This document shows, piece after piece, positions 23,948-37,781 of a DNA stretch of 64,000 nt. Each line of letters starts with the position of its first letter. The stretch's first letter is position 1. This stretch comes from Tetrahymena thermophila SB210 (taxonomy: Eukaryota; Ciliophora; Oligohymenophorea; Hymenostomatida; Tetrahymenidae): NCBI RefSeq assembly GCF_000189635.1, contig NW_002476567.1, forward strand, positions 496,001-560,000. Reading direction: 5' to 3'. The translations under genes were made by a program, and so were the position numbers. The notes under the pieces were generated by a model, which ran no database searches, had not been told where the DNA came from, and saw nothing but the letters and a program-made list of their open reading frames with translations.

Positions 23948-25750
23948 TTTAATGTATTTTTTTATTAATTTTTTGATTTATTTGCAAATAATTAATTTCA
24001 AATATAATTAATGAGACCTATTTAAAAAATTATGTAAAAAAATATCTTAATGAGTTGAATGAAAAAATTTCTATTAATGGATAGTAATTAATTTTGAGAA
24101 TATGGTGTTAGTATAAGCAAAAAACTTTTAAGATTCTAATTTACGATTAATTCACAATTAAATCTTTTGTGATTTAAAAAGCATTATTCGGGCAGAAATT
24201 TGTTATTTGATTTTGAAATTGATTAATTTACCTAATCAGAGATTAAATGTAAATCAAAGATTTCTTCATATTGCAATGAAAAATATTAATAAATTCTTTT
24301 ATTAACTAAAAAAGGAGAAACAAATTAGGTAACAAATTTTACAAACCACTTTTAAAAATAAGTTTGCATTTTTTATGAAAACCGTGGAATTTTAGTTATG
24401 TATACTAGTTTATATTTTTTATTTTTTAGCAGTAATCTTCATAGAATACAGGAGTAAAATATCTTTCTTCGTTATTTGGAATTCTTTTATTAATTTTGTA
24501 ATATTTTTTTCCACATAAATTAACATCGTCTACAGCACTACATTAAAACAATATAGTGATTTGAATATATCTAAAAAAAATATCTTTTGAATTTATTTAT
24601 AAAAATATATAGGATAATTAGTTTAAAAGAAATAATTCGATTAAATAAAAATAAAGTTTCAAAAAGGTTGTATTTATAGTTACACATAATCAGTGTTAGC
24701 TTAACATATTGATTAATTCTTTTCAATATTTTAAGTAATTTCTTTCTTTTGATCTTCATTAATTACATTATAAAATGAATGCTTAACTATTTTTTAAATG
24801 AACTATATTTTCTAATTAAAAGCAAATCTTGAAGATTTAAGCATGATTAATAATAAATTGTAAACCTTATTAAAAATATGATTAAAAACTATCTTGAAGA
24901 TTATTATATTAAATATGAATACAAAATATGTTTTTCAAATTAATTTCTTTTATAAATTTATTTCAAAAAGGATTATTATTAATCCATTTTTGATGATCAT
25001 TTTCATAAGAAAAAAAATAATTATGACTAATGATTACCTATTCTTCAACTTATTTGCTATTGATATTACTATATATAATAGAGTCTGATAAGCAATATAA
25101 AACAAGGGATTTGATATAAATATTACTATATATCATATAGTCTGATAAGCAATATAAAAATAAGGGATAAAATTTTTATAATTAAAAACAATGAGAAATA
25201 TAATTTATTTGAAAGATTAAAATAATTATTGAAAAAAAACATTAATTAACATACAGTATTGATATGGATATTTAATTCTTGCACAAAACAAATAATTGAA
25301 AATATTTATTGAAATTTCGGATACAAAAATGCTCGAATTAATTTGTTTATAATATTTTAATGCAAAAATACAATCAATATTTAAATCAATATTATTATTA
25401 CTTTTACAATTAATTTGCTGGTTAGTTTTTCTATTTTTTATTAAATAAAGGTATTATACAAATTATTCATAAGGCTTTTCTTAGAATTCGCTATAATTAG
25501 TTAGTTATTAAGATAATTGTGCTTTTTCTCTTTGTTTTTTTAAAATAATTTTTGTTTTTGTTTAAAGTGAAATCTTTTTATGTTAATTCATTTTTAAAAA
25601 CTGAAATTTAATAAATAAGTTTAATTATTTAAGAAAAAATAAACCAGAATTCAAAGGAATTTTATTATTAGATTGATCAAAAAGCATTATTATATTTTAT
25701 TTTAAGATTTTTTTTTCTGTCAAATGCCTGGTAAGATTAGTTTAATTAAT
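23948..25750. other. Intergenic, with a possible gene remnant and a short tandem repeat
   Basis: Mostly AT-rich. On the minus strand about 24558-24429 there is a short stretch that reads like protein (SAVDDVNLCGKKYYKINKR and then PNNEERYFTPVF), but no start, splice sites or stop make a convincing gene. A 57-bp tandem repeat lies at 25063-25170. Nothing else is recognised. Confidence 0.45.
25063..25170. repeat. 57-bp tandem direct repeat, two copies
   Basis: ATATTACTATATAT followed within a few bases by AGTCTGATAAGCAATATAAA and AAGGGAT occurs at 25063 and again at 25120. The copies differ by a few bases. Non-coding. Confidence 0.85.
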
Positions 25751-26557
25751 TCATGAACAGCAGCTTTCTGATTCAGTTTTCTTTCTAGGACTTTTTTATA
25801 CTTATAGTTAAAGTGCTTATTGCTACTCTTCCCTTTTTATCGAAGATGGAGACCTTATTAAAGAGTTGTCTAAGTCTAATTTTTGGTCGGATTATATATT
25901 TATTAACTCGCTAAAGAATTTATTCGCTATGTCATCTGCTATCTACTAAAAAGCCTACTATATGCCTTCGTTACTTTTTGCTGATGTTTCAAAGTACTAA
26001 ATTTTATTTTAATTTGCCAAATTTTATATGTCTTGCTTTGGAATTTAATTTTAAGATATATCACATTTGTTTCCAAGGAGAATTCTACATGCTTCTGATC
26101 CAGAATATTATTTAATATTTTCGATCCAGTTTGAAAGAGTTTTAAAAGTTTTAGGATCAGTTAAGTCAAAAACTAAAATAATTCCCATCGCTCCTTTATA
26201 GAAATTTTAAGTAATAGCTCTGAATCTCTCCTAGCCAGCAGTATCCCAAATCTAAAGCTTTATTTCCTACCCTTTGACAAATAATTTCTTAAATCTATAA
26301 TCTATACCTATTTTAAAATAAATATATAAGAAATATTTAATCAGGAGTGCAAGCTAGCTAGCACTAATTGTAAATAATGAATATTATTTCCTTAAAATTT
26401 TAGCTATTTTCATTTCAATATTACCTAAGGTAGGAATCATGCTTTCTTGAAAAGACCCTTCTGTATATCTTGTCAATATAGATGTTTTACCAACTTTTGC
26501 TTCTCCTATGACTAAAACTTTTGCTACAATATCTTTTTTTGATTCTTTCTAGTGCAT
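25751..26557 (-). CDS. Rab-family small GTPase
   Basis: Exons on the minus strand are 26557..26425 and 26307..25751, giving 229 residues. All G motifs are present: GEAKVGKTS (18-26), the switch I PTLGIDYRFK with its effector threonine, WDTAGQERFRA (switch II with catalytic Gln), GNKCD and ETSAKSNEG. The C-terminal hypervariable region is Gln/Ser/Lys-rich and ends SESCCS, giving adjacent cysteines for geranylgeranylation. The sequence around switch I and II (GIDYRFKKLFV, QIWDTAGQERF) points to the Rab1/Rab8/Rab35-like secretory group but I cannot fix the subtype. Role: vesicle traffic on cytosolic membrane faces. The single intron (117 bp) splits the glycine of the PTLG motif (phase 1). Confidence 0.95.
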
Positions 26558-27447
26558 TATTACGTTTACTTTAAGATACCAACCAACTATGTAACTTTAA
26601 ATTGGCTTATTTACTAATAAGCGGCTTCTTGAATTAAGAAAAATTTCAACTTTTTCGTTTGCTACTTCGAAATTGATTATTGATGATTTTTTAATTGTAT
26701 AAAAATTAAAAACAAAAATCTTAAATTTGAGCAAGTAATTAATTAATATATGTAATAGATATATATACAGATTGGTTCTATTATAATTATTATTCTACAT
26801 AAATAACTTGGTTTATACTCTGAAGCTAATTATGAATTATTTATTATTTTTATTTTCAATTATAAACATACAAATTAAATAGAATATTACTAAATGTATT
26901 TAATTTTTTAATAACATATTTAGAAATATTTTTTTATAAGTAGTTTAAAGATAATTTAGAATTATAAAATGATCAGAAAAATATTTTTTGATCTTAAATA
27001 AAATCAAATCAACTGTTTTTAAAATCTTCATATTTTCAATCTATTTTTTATAATTTATAAAATTTAGTTAATCATTTTCAATTTAATTTATATAAAAATA
27101 TTTACAAAATATAAATCAACTCTCCTTTTATTAGAAAATTTAGAAAAAAATTAAGGAATATACTTTAAAATAATGTAAAAGGGGGATAGAAAATGGAGAA
27201 AGAAGATTAAAATCATAAACAATAATATTTTTATATACAAAATTATATAAAATTTATAAACTAAACTTTTATTTTAGTGATAGTGATTAATTTTTATAAG
27301 AAAACATATTTATTTAGATAATTATTATAGATCGATTGATTTTGAATTTACCAATAAACATTTACTGCTACAATACTAAGCCTCCTTTTTATGTTTTATA
27401 TTTTATAGTTAAATATTCAAGTATTAAGTACGCCTTTCTTATTTTTA
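26558..27447. other. Intergenic
   Basis: Upstream of the Rab gene and downstream of the large TmcB-like gene. AT-rich, no gene seen. Confidence 0.55.
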
Positions 27448-30400
27448 TCAACCTTCTAACGCATTTTTTATTAGGTTGATAGTGGTTTAATCTTCTTGCA
27501 AACGCTTATAAGGCATTAAATGAACTGTTTTTTTAATGAGGAAAAATCTTCTATAAATATTTTTGTAGACAGAAAAGCAGACTATAACGAAAGCTAAGGC
27601 GTAAAAGATACCTCCAAGTGTATAAATTAATATAATTTATTGCGTATAAGAGTTTATAAGGGTTTTAATGTCATTTAACATTTTTTGCTGGATTTGTAAT
27701 AAAATTAAGTAAGTTAACTAAATTACTTGAAGTTAGTTTTCATATTCAAGTAAGTTGATGCTATCTATAACTAGCTGATTACTCCACTAATCAATTTGTT
27801 TCTATCCTACATCATCAGATATTTTACTAATTACTACATTCAAACCTTACTGCATAACGGAATTCATTGCTTTTTAACATAGTTGAACTTATAGTTCTGT
27901 AAATACAGACGCTTAAAGACACAGATTAGAATTTTAAATTTAATTAATGTAGCTGTTAAAGCTACTGCTGAAAATATTTTTTTCAGTCAAATACAAAAAA
28001 TCAGACTAAAAAAATTAAGTAAATGCCTGAAGATCTAGAGCTTTATTTGTGTTAAGAGTTGTTATGTAAGAATCATCCAAAACGCCATATTATGATTTAA
28101 AAATTCTGATTACTCTTTAAGTAAAAATTTGATCAGAAGCATAAGCAAAAGATGAATATTTTTAAAGAGAATACACATAGTTTTGATATGTATTTAAAGC
28201 AGGATTCAATGAGTTGTTAAATTTAGATATAATAGAATATGCCTTTTATTAAGAATAATTTTTAATATTTATTTATTTATTTTTAGAAAAATATTTAAAA
28301 GAAAAATTTATTAAATTAAATTTTATAAAATTAAAAGGTTTTAATAAATAAATAAATTACTATGACGAAGATTGTAATAGAAAATATAAATAATCCTGTG
28401 AAGTATAGAGCAAAGTGATAAAGCTTAATCTTTGGATTATTGATTCTCTATGAAAGCATATAATTTTTTTTCATATGGTTCTTTTGAGTTTTATTTTTCA
28501 ACTATTGATTAAAATGACTTGAAATACCTAAGTCCTCGTTTTATATCTGATTTATATCAAAGTTAGTATATTTAATACTTAAATATTTTTCATCAACCGA
28601 TTTCATTAGCTACACAATAAACCTACAGAGTATTATTTCTTACTCAGCTTCTTTTTCTGTCATCCTTGAAACACTAAGTAAAACACCTTTAACATATATA
28701 GAATATCTCCAAAAAGGATATATAAGCATAGCAAAACAAAAGAAAAGCAAACAACAAGATACAATAATGAAGTTCTAATTTAAATAATCAATGCTGTTTT
28801 CTATAGAATTGATTTAAGAATTTGTTCCAGGTTTTATTTAATTTGTAATGACTTACTCAATGGGATAATAATTCATTTTCAAATTATATATCTCATCGAT
28901 GTATAATTTGATACTTTTCTTTAAGTTTAAAAATATTTATTAATATTATTATTTTTTTTTTTAAATAAATAAAATATTTGATAAAAATTAAAGCTTAGAA
29001 AAAATGAACCCATCTCCTCCAAAGAATTTAAAAATAAAAAATCAATAATTCAACCAACCTATGTTTTGGAGGGGGGCTTAACAAAATATTAATATTATTT
29101 AGAGTTTTGTTAAAATTTATTTAAAATCTATAATAATAATGATAATAATAATAAGGATAAATGTTTTTATTACTTGTGGAACTTAGCTAAGATAATAAAT
29201 GTTTTCAAATACTTATTTGACTGATTCAAAAAAGTAAAGATTTTAAGTTACTTATACACCACTTGATTAAATTCTTGATTCAACAATTGTTGAAAGATAC
29301 TTGTCCTAGAAGCTATACTAAACACTCTAATCTATCATATTAAAAATATTTGATTAAAGTTATTTTAATGAACTTGTTTAGGTTTCATTGCTGAGCAATA
29401 GATATTACTAAGTAAAATTAATCATTCTTTCATTGCTCATGGAATAAGCATCGATACTAAGAAGATTTTATGAATAAGGAGTAAGAATTTATGTTGAGAT
29501 ATCAAGCTAATTCGTCAAGTCATTTAATGTTGAATACTAAGAATTGAATATCAAGCAAACTATGGCACAAACCAAACAAAAAAATAATAGCTGGAATCCT
29601 ATTACTTAGAAAAATAGACTCATAAAAAAAGGCATTTTCTTGCTTTGAGCTGAATAATAAATTCTCTAAATCGTTGTGCTAACTTGGCTGCTTTGACTTG
29701 ATGCTACACTATTTGCATTTTAGTTCCCTGCCGTGGGTTTTAGTTTAACCTCTTCCTTTAATGTACTTTCATCTTCAAAACTCTGCTGTTAGTTATCTTT
29801 ATCAACAGTAGCTGCATCCTATTTTTAAGATATTTTATTAAAATAAATAAAAAATTTTTTTTAATTTTACTGATTCTTAGTCGTCATTTTTATTATTGTT
29901 ATCTTGATTTTATTTACGATTAGAATATTTTGTTGATTCTCTGAGAAACTATAAATTCATAAGAACAGGATTTCCATCCTTCTCATAAGAAGATCCTCTG
30001 GTAAGAACTTGCTAACTATTAAATAAAAAGTTAGCTCTGCTTTTATTCTTATCTTAGTTAGGATCTTCTTCATGATCATTGTCATCACCATTATTATTTT
30101 ATTATAATTATATAAACCTTGAGTTATTTACAATCTAATTAACTCCTTCAACCTCTGTCATATTATTAACCTAAGCCGTAATATTTATTGCATCTGTATC
30201 AAAGTTTATGGCTTAGCCACCTTTCATCAAAGGAGAGTTTTTATTTGCAAAATTTAAATTTTAATCTGTCTAAATATTTTCAGTAGCAAATTATTAAGTA
30301 ATTAAGTTATTTTAGCTTTCTATCCTGTTAAAAGAATTTATTGATTTATCAGGATCACTATCATTGTATTGCTCTTAAATAATAGACATTCTATTTTTTT

Positions 30401-33400
30401 GCTATTCTTTCGACATAGCATTTTATTTCTAAGACTTCAATACACCTACCTCTTCACTACTTTTTAATTTAACTAATTGATCTTTTGTACCTTACTAGCC
30501 GACTTCTTACTTACTTAAACTCTTAGTTAAAGTAGCCTTTGGATTTTTTACTTACTAAGCAGAAGTTAATTCTTACTGCTTAAGTTATACTTGATTTTCT
30601 CCAGTTTCTTCTTGCTATTAAGAAATATTACTTCTGTTTGTTTCAACACACATTTGCTAATTATTAATTAACTCCATTCTAGCTGGAAACTATGAGTTAG
30701 GTAACTATTTTGTGGTGCCATGGGCATTTGCAACATCAATTTCATCATAAGATCTCCTAAGTTTATTCATTTCATCTTCAGTCATATCTATAACTTCATC
30801 GAATCTCTATCCATGATTTTTATTAGGGTTTAAATACTATTCTGTGTTATCTAGAGAAAAGCTAATATTATTATCTTTCTTTAAGATAGAAGTTTATTTT
30901 TTTAAATTATCATCGCTATTTAATTTTTATTCTTTTATTTCATTCATATTTATTTAGGATTGGATGACTGGAGAGTTATTGTTATACTTTTATTTGAGGA
31001 TATTTTCCTATTGATTTTCTTACTTAGTTTTTTAAGGGGAGATATCTTGTCTTGAAGACATAAGCATGGACCTTTAATCTGAATTCATTTCCTGAGTATC
31101 GTTGTTTATTGATTAGCCATGTTTGAAGTGGAATTTTTTCTTTATTTAATCTTGTGAGTATTGATGAGTAAACATTGTTGAATTAAATTCAAACGGAGAT
31201 TTTTTATTACCTTTATAATAATTAGACTACTCCTTCGAAGTTGTATTTACTGATTTATTAGGAATAAAGGAATCTTACTCTGTATTTGTTTTCATAGTTG
31301 TCTTTAAGCCATTTTAGATGATTTAGATAGGTTAAATATTTTAAATTTCAATAAGAAAAACAGTAAACGAAAATCCATTTAATAAGTTAAAATCCTCCTG
31401 AATCACATTTACTGTCCAGTCAAATATGTACACATCTTCTCTAAAGAATTTTTTGCTTTAGCTCATAAAACTATCTACAAGCTTTGAGTCACTGTAATCT
31501 CTTCCTTACATTTTTTTTAGGAAAGATTTATATCCCATAAAATATTTTGAGCAGCCTTTAAGTAAAAAGAAATTTATTTTTATAAATTTTACAACAAAAT
31601 ATTTTTTAAAATATTTTAAATTAAAATTCCATCCAAAAATCAAAATAAATTTTAATTTCAATAGTTTTTTTAAGATTAATTTGTGTATCTATTGAATGAA
31701 AACAGAAAAAATTGAGTTACTTTCTGGTATAATCATTGGTAATTTCAGTCCCTCCATTTTAAGTTAAGTTTGATGAAACTTTTTAATTGTTTCTGGTAAA
31801 TCAGGTAGGAATAGCTGGATAGGAATCTTTTCTAGTAGTTCTTTTGTTACATTTTCATCTAGCTAATTAAAAAATTATAGAAAAGACTTGTTAGTTCCTT
31901 CAATTTAGTAACTTGTATTTAAAAGGAGATAGCTTGATTAAGAAGTTAGCTTAAGAATGAGAGCAGAAAAGACAAAATCATCATTGATTTAAAAGTAGTA
32001 GTTGACATAGATTTTTATTGGAAACAAAAAGCCTTCTTTGTCTTTTGCAATTGCAATCCTGTATCTTCTCATAATTTTAGGAGTGCCATCAACGATAAGC
32101 CTCTCAATGATTTAATCATGATTTGTTGAGATAATACTTGGCATAAGTTGCAATATACTTTTGACACTTGAATCAAAAGCTGTTTTTTTATATCTAATTT
32201 ATTACAAATTATGAAAGGAAATTACTTTAAAAAAAAGCTAAAATAAAAAATTTGATAAAGAATGTTTGTTTGTTTGCTTGCTTGCTTAAATGTTTGAATG
32301 TTTGAAAGATTGATTACCCAAAGAATTAAGGAGTTCTTTCGGAATATTTCAAAATTTTTCCTTTCTCTTTTTTAAAACTAGATATAATTGATATAACATT
32401 TCCGTTAAGCACAGTGATTGAGTGTATAAGATTTTAATCTTATGCTAAACTCTTTGCATGTATCTCATCGACTTTTTTCTCTATCTTAGTTGCAAATATT
32501 GGATCATTTTAAACTCTTATTCTCATTATAGAGAGCATTTTTAAATAATATAAATTTTGTTAAGAATAACTGAGTTCACTCTTAACCAAACTCTCTAACC
32601 TCATAGACTCATCTATTAAGGTAATCATTTGATTTTGCATAGTGTCTAACTCTTCATAGCCTTCTATCATAGATTGCATCAAGTTTACTTTTTGTTCTAT
32701 CAACAAAATAAGATCTTTTTTAAATTTATCTTTTATTACTTCACTCAAGACAAACTATTCAAAAACTTCATACTAAACTGCTTCCTCCATATCTTTTTTT
32801 CTGAATGAGTATTTAAGAGACCTGTTTGTTATTGATAAAAAATAGTTTTCGGTTAATTCATTTCAATTAAAATTTGATGAATATTAAAAAGAAAATTTAC
32901 TTGTCTTTCTGCTTAATATTGTTTTCAATAAATCTAGTGATTACAATATCGATAACTTTGATAAAATAAGATTTACTAGTAAATTCTTCAAGTTATGATT
33001 TGATGGTATATAAACCATTGATTATATTGTGCCTATCGTTTACAAGAAAAAACCAATACTTTATACTCAAATCTTCAATATTATAGTTTCTTTCTTTTTT
33101 AGATTTGAAAATCAAGTATCTAAAGTGATAGTTGATAAATTCATATAACCACTTTTAGAATTGCTCTGGCTTATTCATGAGATCTGTGAAGTAAACTCCT
33201 TCGATTTCCTAATCATCAGCTTTTTCTAATTTTGCTTCAATTACTTCTTTGATTTGTTGAGGAGAAACAGTATCCCTTTTCTTTCTATTTTTTACTTCTT
33301 AATTTTCTTCTTTGACTTTTTCTACACCTAATTCTCGATCTATTCTTTCTTAATCATATTAACATGGACAGAATTTATCAACGCACGTACTTTAATGAGA

Positions 33401-34664
33401 AGCCAAAATTCCTTTATTTTTAATAAAAATAAATTTAATGTTATTTTAAAAAACAAATTTTAATTTTACCATGCAAAACTAATTTAGCCTGTGAATCAGA
33501 ATCTTGAAATTTCTAAAAGAGTTAAAGAATTTCATAAAAATGCTGGCAAACTATATTTGGGTAGGACACAGGCTCATCTGAGAGCTTTATAGTGAGAACA
33601 TGGATATTAATTTACTTATACAGAATAGAAAGGAATCCAAATATAAAAGAAGATCCTATAAATAGTAACTCAAGGTGAAAGGACTCTTGAATGTAATTAG
33701 TGAATTCTCTTAATGTCATCAATACAGAGCAGTAAATAAATATTCCTAAAATTTTCAAATAATATCCAGTAAGGTCTGCCCTAAAAAGTGGGAAAAAACT
33801 GATGAACTCAAATAAATAATAAGCAATTTTGATATTTATAAATATATAAACATATGTATTATCATGAAAGAAAGCAAGATATTGAGTAATAACAATTAGT
33901 GGATACTCTAAGAATTTCACTTCAGAGTATTTCGATTTGAAGGGATTAGATGGAGTGAATTCTGCAGAGTGATTAATTACAAATACTAAAGAGAAGCAAA
34001 ATATTAGCGATAATATATTTAGTATGCACAATACCGTAATCGTCAAGCTTTCTCCGCTGCTCAAATTTTAAAAGCTAGGCAGATAGCTACAAAGTTATTG
34101 ATTGGAGCTTTCAAAAGTTATTGGTTATCCTTGTGAAGGATAGGTGCATAAGAATTTAGCAAAAATTATTTCAGTTTTAAGCTGCAATAAAAACCACCGA
34201 AATAAATCAATATACATACCTAAAAACATTATTTTATTATAATTCAACTTGTAATTATTTTCATGTATTTTGGTTGATTTTTTTGCAAGCTGGGCAAAGA
34301 AATATATAAATAAGATATCAACAAAGAATAGTAATGCAAGATAAGCAGTCGGTACTATAAATCCGGTTGAGAAATATTGTAAAATAGGATTAAATCTTGA
34401 GTATATTGTTAATTTCATCCACAACCCAAAAATAGTAGCAGAAGAGCTTCCTTGAGATGCGTTGTTGAAGCTATCTGAATCTAAATTATGTTTAGAACAC
34501 AAAACAAATAATCCTGTCATTTATATAAAATACCAACAATATATAATCACACCTCGCACTTGCTAGCTGCTTCTCTTTTCGAAGTCTCTCAGGTAGATAA
34601 AAGAATAAATATTTGCTAAATACCTTAATTTTGTCAATTCTTCCTTTTGCGTTAATGAAGGCAT
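27448..34664 (-). CDS. Giant multi-pass membrane protein, TmcB/PAS type, copy 1
   Basis: Eight minus-strand exons: 34664..33470, 33411..32901, 32821..32318, 32193..31721, 31555..29871, 29818..29174, 28918..28361 and 28242..27448; 2121 residues. Parts in order: about six or seven membrane helices (roughly 35-390); a His-x3-Cys-x4-Cys-x-Cys motif (His404, Cys408, Cys413, Cys415); a helical stretch (about 420-700); a PAS-like region (around MPSIISTNHDQIIERL, about 745-930); a Gln/Asn/Ser-rich segment of about 500 residues; then four more helices (from LLFFCLVCAIVCLIFN, FIIVSCCLLFFCFAML, LYHFALYFTGLFIFSI and IILIYTLGGIFYALAF) around two extracellular loops. Layout resembles the tiny-macrocysts TmcB family known from Dictyostelium and expanded in ciliates; ligand and function are unknown. 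All exon phases agree, which supports one gene, but a split into two genes within the long low-complexity exon cannot be excluded. Confidence 0.75.
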
Positions 34665-35778
34665 TTATTTTTAGGCAGATTCAAATTTTGCTTTTCAAAT
34701 TTTTACAAGGGAGCTATACCTAATTTCTATTTTTCTAAAAACTTCAAGCCTCTAGTGAGTAAAAATGTCTTAGTCTTAAAGTAATCTTACCTATTTTATT
34801 TATAAGTTAAAGAAATTTTTAACTCCAAAATTATGTTCTTGCTTTAAAAATATATGTTGTTATTACTGTTTCTCTCTTAGCTTTAGTACTATAAAAGGAG
34901 GATTTAATTATTTATTAAAAAGTGAGTAGAATTCTTTTTTAATTTAAAACTTTGGTTTATTTTACAAAAAAATGCGATTCTGTTGAGTGAAAATCTCAAT
35001 TTTTTAAAAGAATCTTCCCCAAACTATATTAACTCTTGAATTAAAATAAAAAATTAAGCAAATTTATTTTTACCAATCTAACTGAAAATAGTGTACTATA
35101 ATTTAAATAGCATATTTCTTATTTAATTTTTAAAAATTTAACTAAACAGTTTGCTTCTACTATTTTTATTCAAAGGTCATAACTGCATTGTAAATTATAC
35201 CTATTTATTTAGCTTTTTCATTTCATTTAATAAAATTGTATGGTTAAAAAATTTAGATAGATTAATTAGTAAATATCTCAAGAAACTTCAGTTCTAAATT
35301 TATATGATTTTATTGATTATTATAAAAATTGAATATTTATTATTAAGCCACAGTTTAAATAATTTATTTTAACTCCAAATTTAACATATATTTATTTAAT
35401 TTGAATTTACATAATCATAAAATTTCCTAAAAAAAGAAAATAATATTGAAGATTCTTAATCAGTTCATTAAATATTTAAATATTCATCCCCTCTATTTAT
35501 TTTATACTGGACAAGTTTTTTGCAAAATATATTTTGAATAAATAACAAAATTAAATTAAAATTAGTTCAAAATATTAAAATCGATATTTTCGATATTTGT
35601 AAATAAGTAAATAACTACCATATTAAGTAAAAGTCATTAAAATTAAAACAAAAATTAAACTTCAATAAATAACTACAAAAAAATCTAATTGTTTACTTTT
35701 TATTAATTTTTACCATAATAAATTTATGATTTCTGTTATAAAATATATATCTTATGCTTTTAATTCAAATAATGGCTT
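34665..35778. other. Intergenic
   Basis: About 1.1 kb ahead of the TmcB-like gene and after the CDK11 gene. AT-rich with no coding texture. Confidence 0.6.
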
Positions 35779-37269
35779 TCACTCTTTAATTGGAGATTGT
35801 TAAGCCTACTGTTAAGCTTGCTAATTATTTAATTTTAACTTTTTTCTTTCTTCTCTCGATATTTCATTTAATGGTTTGAATTTAGGCATATCTTCTAGTT
35901 TTGCAGGAAGAGGTTCTTCTTTAAACCAAGGATCTTGAAGTGCTTTTGTAGCAGTAATACGCTCTTTAGGGTTTAAAGTAAGCATTTAGCACAATAATTT
36001 GTAACCTGTTTATGATATTCTATTCCCTATTTTTTCATTCAAGGTACATTCTGATGGGTAATTTCTATCTTTAAAAAGCTTAGAATGTTTGAACTCAGTC
36101 CAGCCAGGCCATGAACGCTCTGTGGGACCTCCCATGGCATTGAATATACACTCAATTTAGTTTGTTTCATTTTTTCCTTTAAATAGCTAATCTTTAGTTA
36201 TTAGTTCACCAAAAATGCAACCCACACTCCACATATCTAGAGCAGTTGTATACTTATCTTAGCCTAGTAATACTTCAGGTGCACGATACCACATAGTAAC
36301 TACATTTAAGGTGTAAGGCTTATTACCTTGCCATCTTCTACCTAAACCAAAATCACAAATTTTTAATTACCCCTTATTATTATACAAAATATTTGAAGTT
36401 TTTAAATCTCTATGCATAATCTTCTTTTTTTATAAAAAATCCATTCCTAAAAGTAGCTACTAGACAAGACTTTTAATTTATGGTTCCTAAAATTCATCAT
36501 GATGATTCTCAATAACATCCTTCAACTCATGCTCCATGTACTCCATAATCATATATATAGAATCTAGATCTGTACCCATCACAACTCTTTTTACAGCTAT
36601 ATTTTAAAAAAATCTTTATATAAATTTATAAAAAAATTAATTGAAATAAATAGAAAATAGACTTCATAAATATAATTATTCATTCATTTTCTTATATTTA
36701 TTTATATATCAATCATGATATTTATTGATATAATTTTAATAGACGCGATTTTTTTATTTTGAAAACTTAAAATTTGAATTTATTCTTGTAAAAAAGCAAC
36801 TTATTATATAAAATAAAGGTTTACCTACTATATTTTCATGTCTAAGAGCCATTAGAATGTTAAATTCTCTGATTGAAGTGATAGGAAATCCTTCCTTTTC
36901 TTTTTTGCGATCTATTTTGGTTTTTTTAATAGCTATAATTTCTCCAGTTAATTTATCGACAGCTCTATATACAACACCATAAACACCTTCATGAATTTTA
37001 TTTAATTTTTAATAATTATCTACAGAATCACATCCTTCTAAAAGACCGCATATTTTCCTTTTACGTAATAATGATAATTTCTTTTCCGCTGATAATTCTT
37101 AAGAATGCTTACGTAAAATTTTTCTTTCTTCATCATCTAAATTTAAATTAATTTCATTTTTTTATTCATCCTATTCATTATCTTCTATATGGTCAAAGTT
37201 AGAATCAGAAGACTCATTTTCATTAAAGTGAGCTTCTTCTCTTTGTTTATCTATTTGCTAATCAGACAT
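35779..37269 (-). CDS. CDK11: Cyclin-dependent kinase 11 (PITSLRE kinase)
   Basis: Exons on the minus strand are 37269..36825 and 36596..35779, giving 420 residues. An acidic, Lys/Arg-rich N-terminus (1-80) precedes the kinase domain (about 85-385). Visible: [13 protein letters not shown] (glycine loop), Lys115 in IAIKK, the cyclin-binding helix PITSIREF (129-136; PITSLRE in animals), [20 protein letters not shown], the activation loop [10 protein letters not shown] and [14 protein letters not shown]. This signature is diagnostic of CDK11, which pairs with cyclin L and acts in pre-mRNA splicing and transcription. The 3' end is reached at GAG TGA 35779-35781 after a short Lys/Gln tail, so the long animal N-terminal region is missing. 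The intron (228 bp, phase 1) lies just after helix C. It is divergently transcribed from the coiled-coil gene at 37782. Confidence 0.95.
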
Positions 37270-37781
37270 TTTAACTTATATTTAATAAAGCTTAGATGTA
37301 ATAATAAATTCTGTTTTTATTACTAAAATATTCAATATATCTTGGTATTAATTTAATACTAATTTTTACCTTTTGCGATATTTTTACAGAAAATAAGTTC
37401 TTAAAAATTGTAAAGTCAATAATTGAATTTTTAAAGAAATTTATATTGACTAAAATGATAAATTTTTATGAGATAAAAATGTTTATTTTTTCTTCTTTTT
37501 AAATTACTTTCATAATTTAAAAAATGTATTAATCGTTTTAGTAGCTTAGAAAAATATTTTAAATTCTCTTTGGTTAGTTTGTTAATTTGCTTTTTTATTT
37601 TTAAATTAATAATAACCTTAAATTAAAAACATTAATTTCAAATTGAATCATTATTAGCACTCAATTATCTTATAATATATTTGAAAAAAAATATTTATTT
37701 GTTGTTAGGTACTTTTTTCAAATTTTATTCAAAAAAAAATATATATTTATATATTGAAGATACGTATCTGCAACTAAGAAA
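37270..37781. promoter_or_regulatory. Divergent promoter region
   Basis: 512 bp between the start codons of CDK11 (-) and the unknown coiled-coil gene (+). Both promoters must lie here, or the genes share one. It is AT-rich; I cannot point to a specific element. Confidence 0.5.

Noticed and set aside
24571..25088. Two short ORFs (24571-24759 on -, 24894-25088 on +) rich in Lys, Ile and Phe
   Set aside because: Composition follows base content; neither joins convincingly to the protein-like stretch at 24429-24558.
29174..31555. Possibility that the 27448-34664 locus is two genes split in the low-complexity exon
   Set aside because: The frame is open through the whole exon, all joints agree in phase, and copy 2 shows the same order of parts. 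Still only an inference until transcripts are seen.
32262..32310. TTTG/CTTG-type simple repeat that looked like a possible regulatory array
   Set aside because: It lies inside an intron of TmcB-type copy 1 and is a plain short-period repeat, like the one near 42780-42840.
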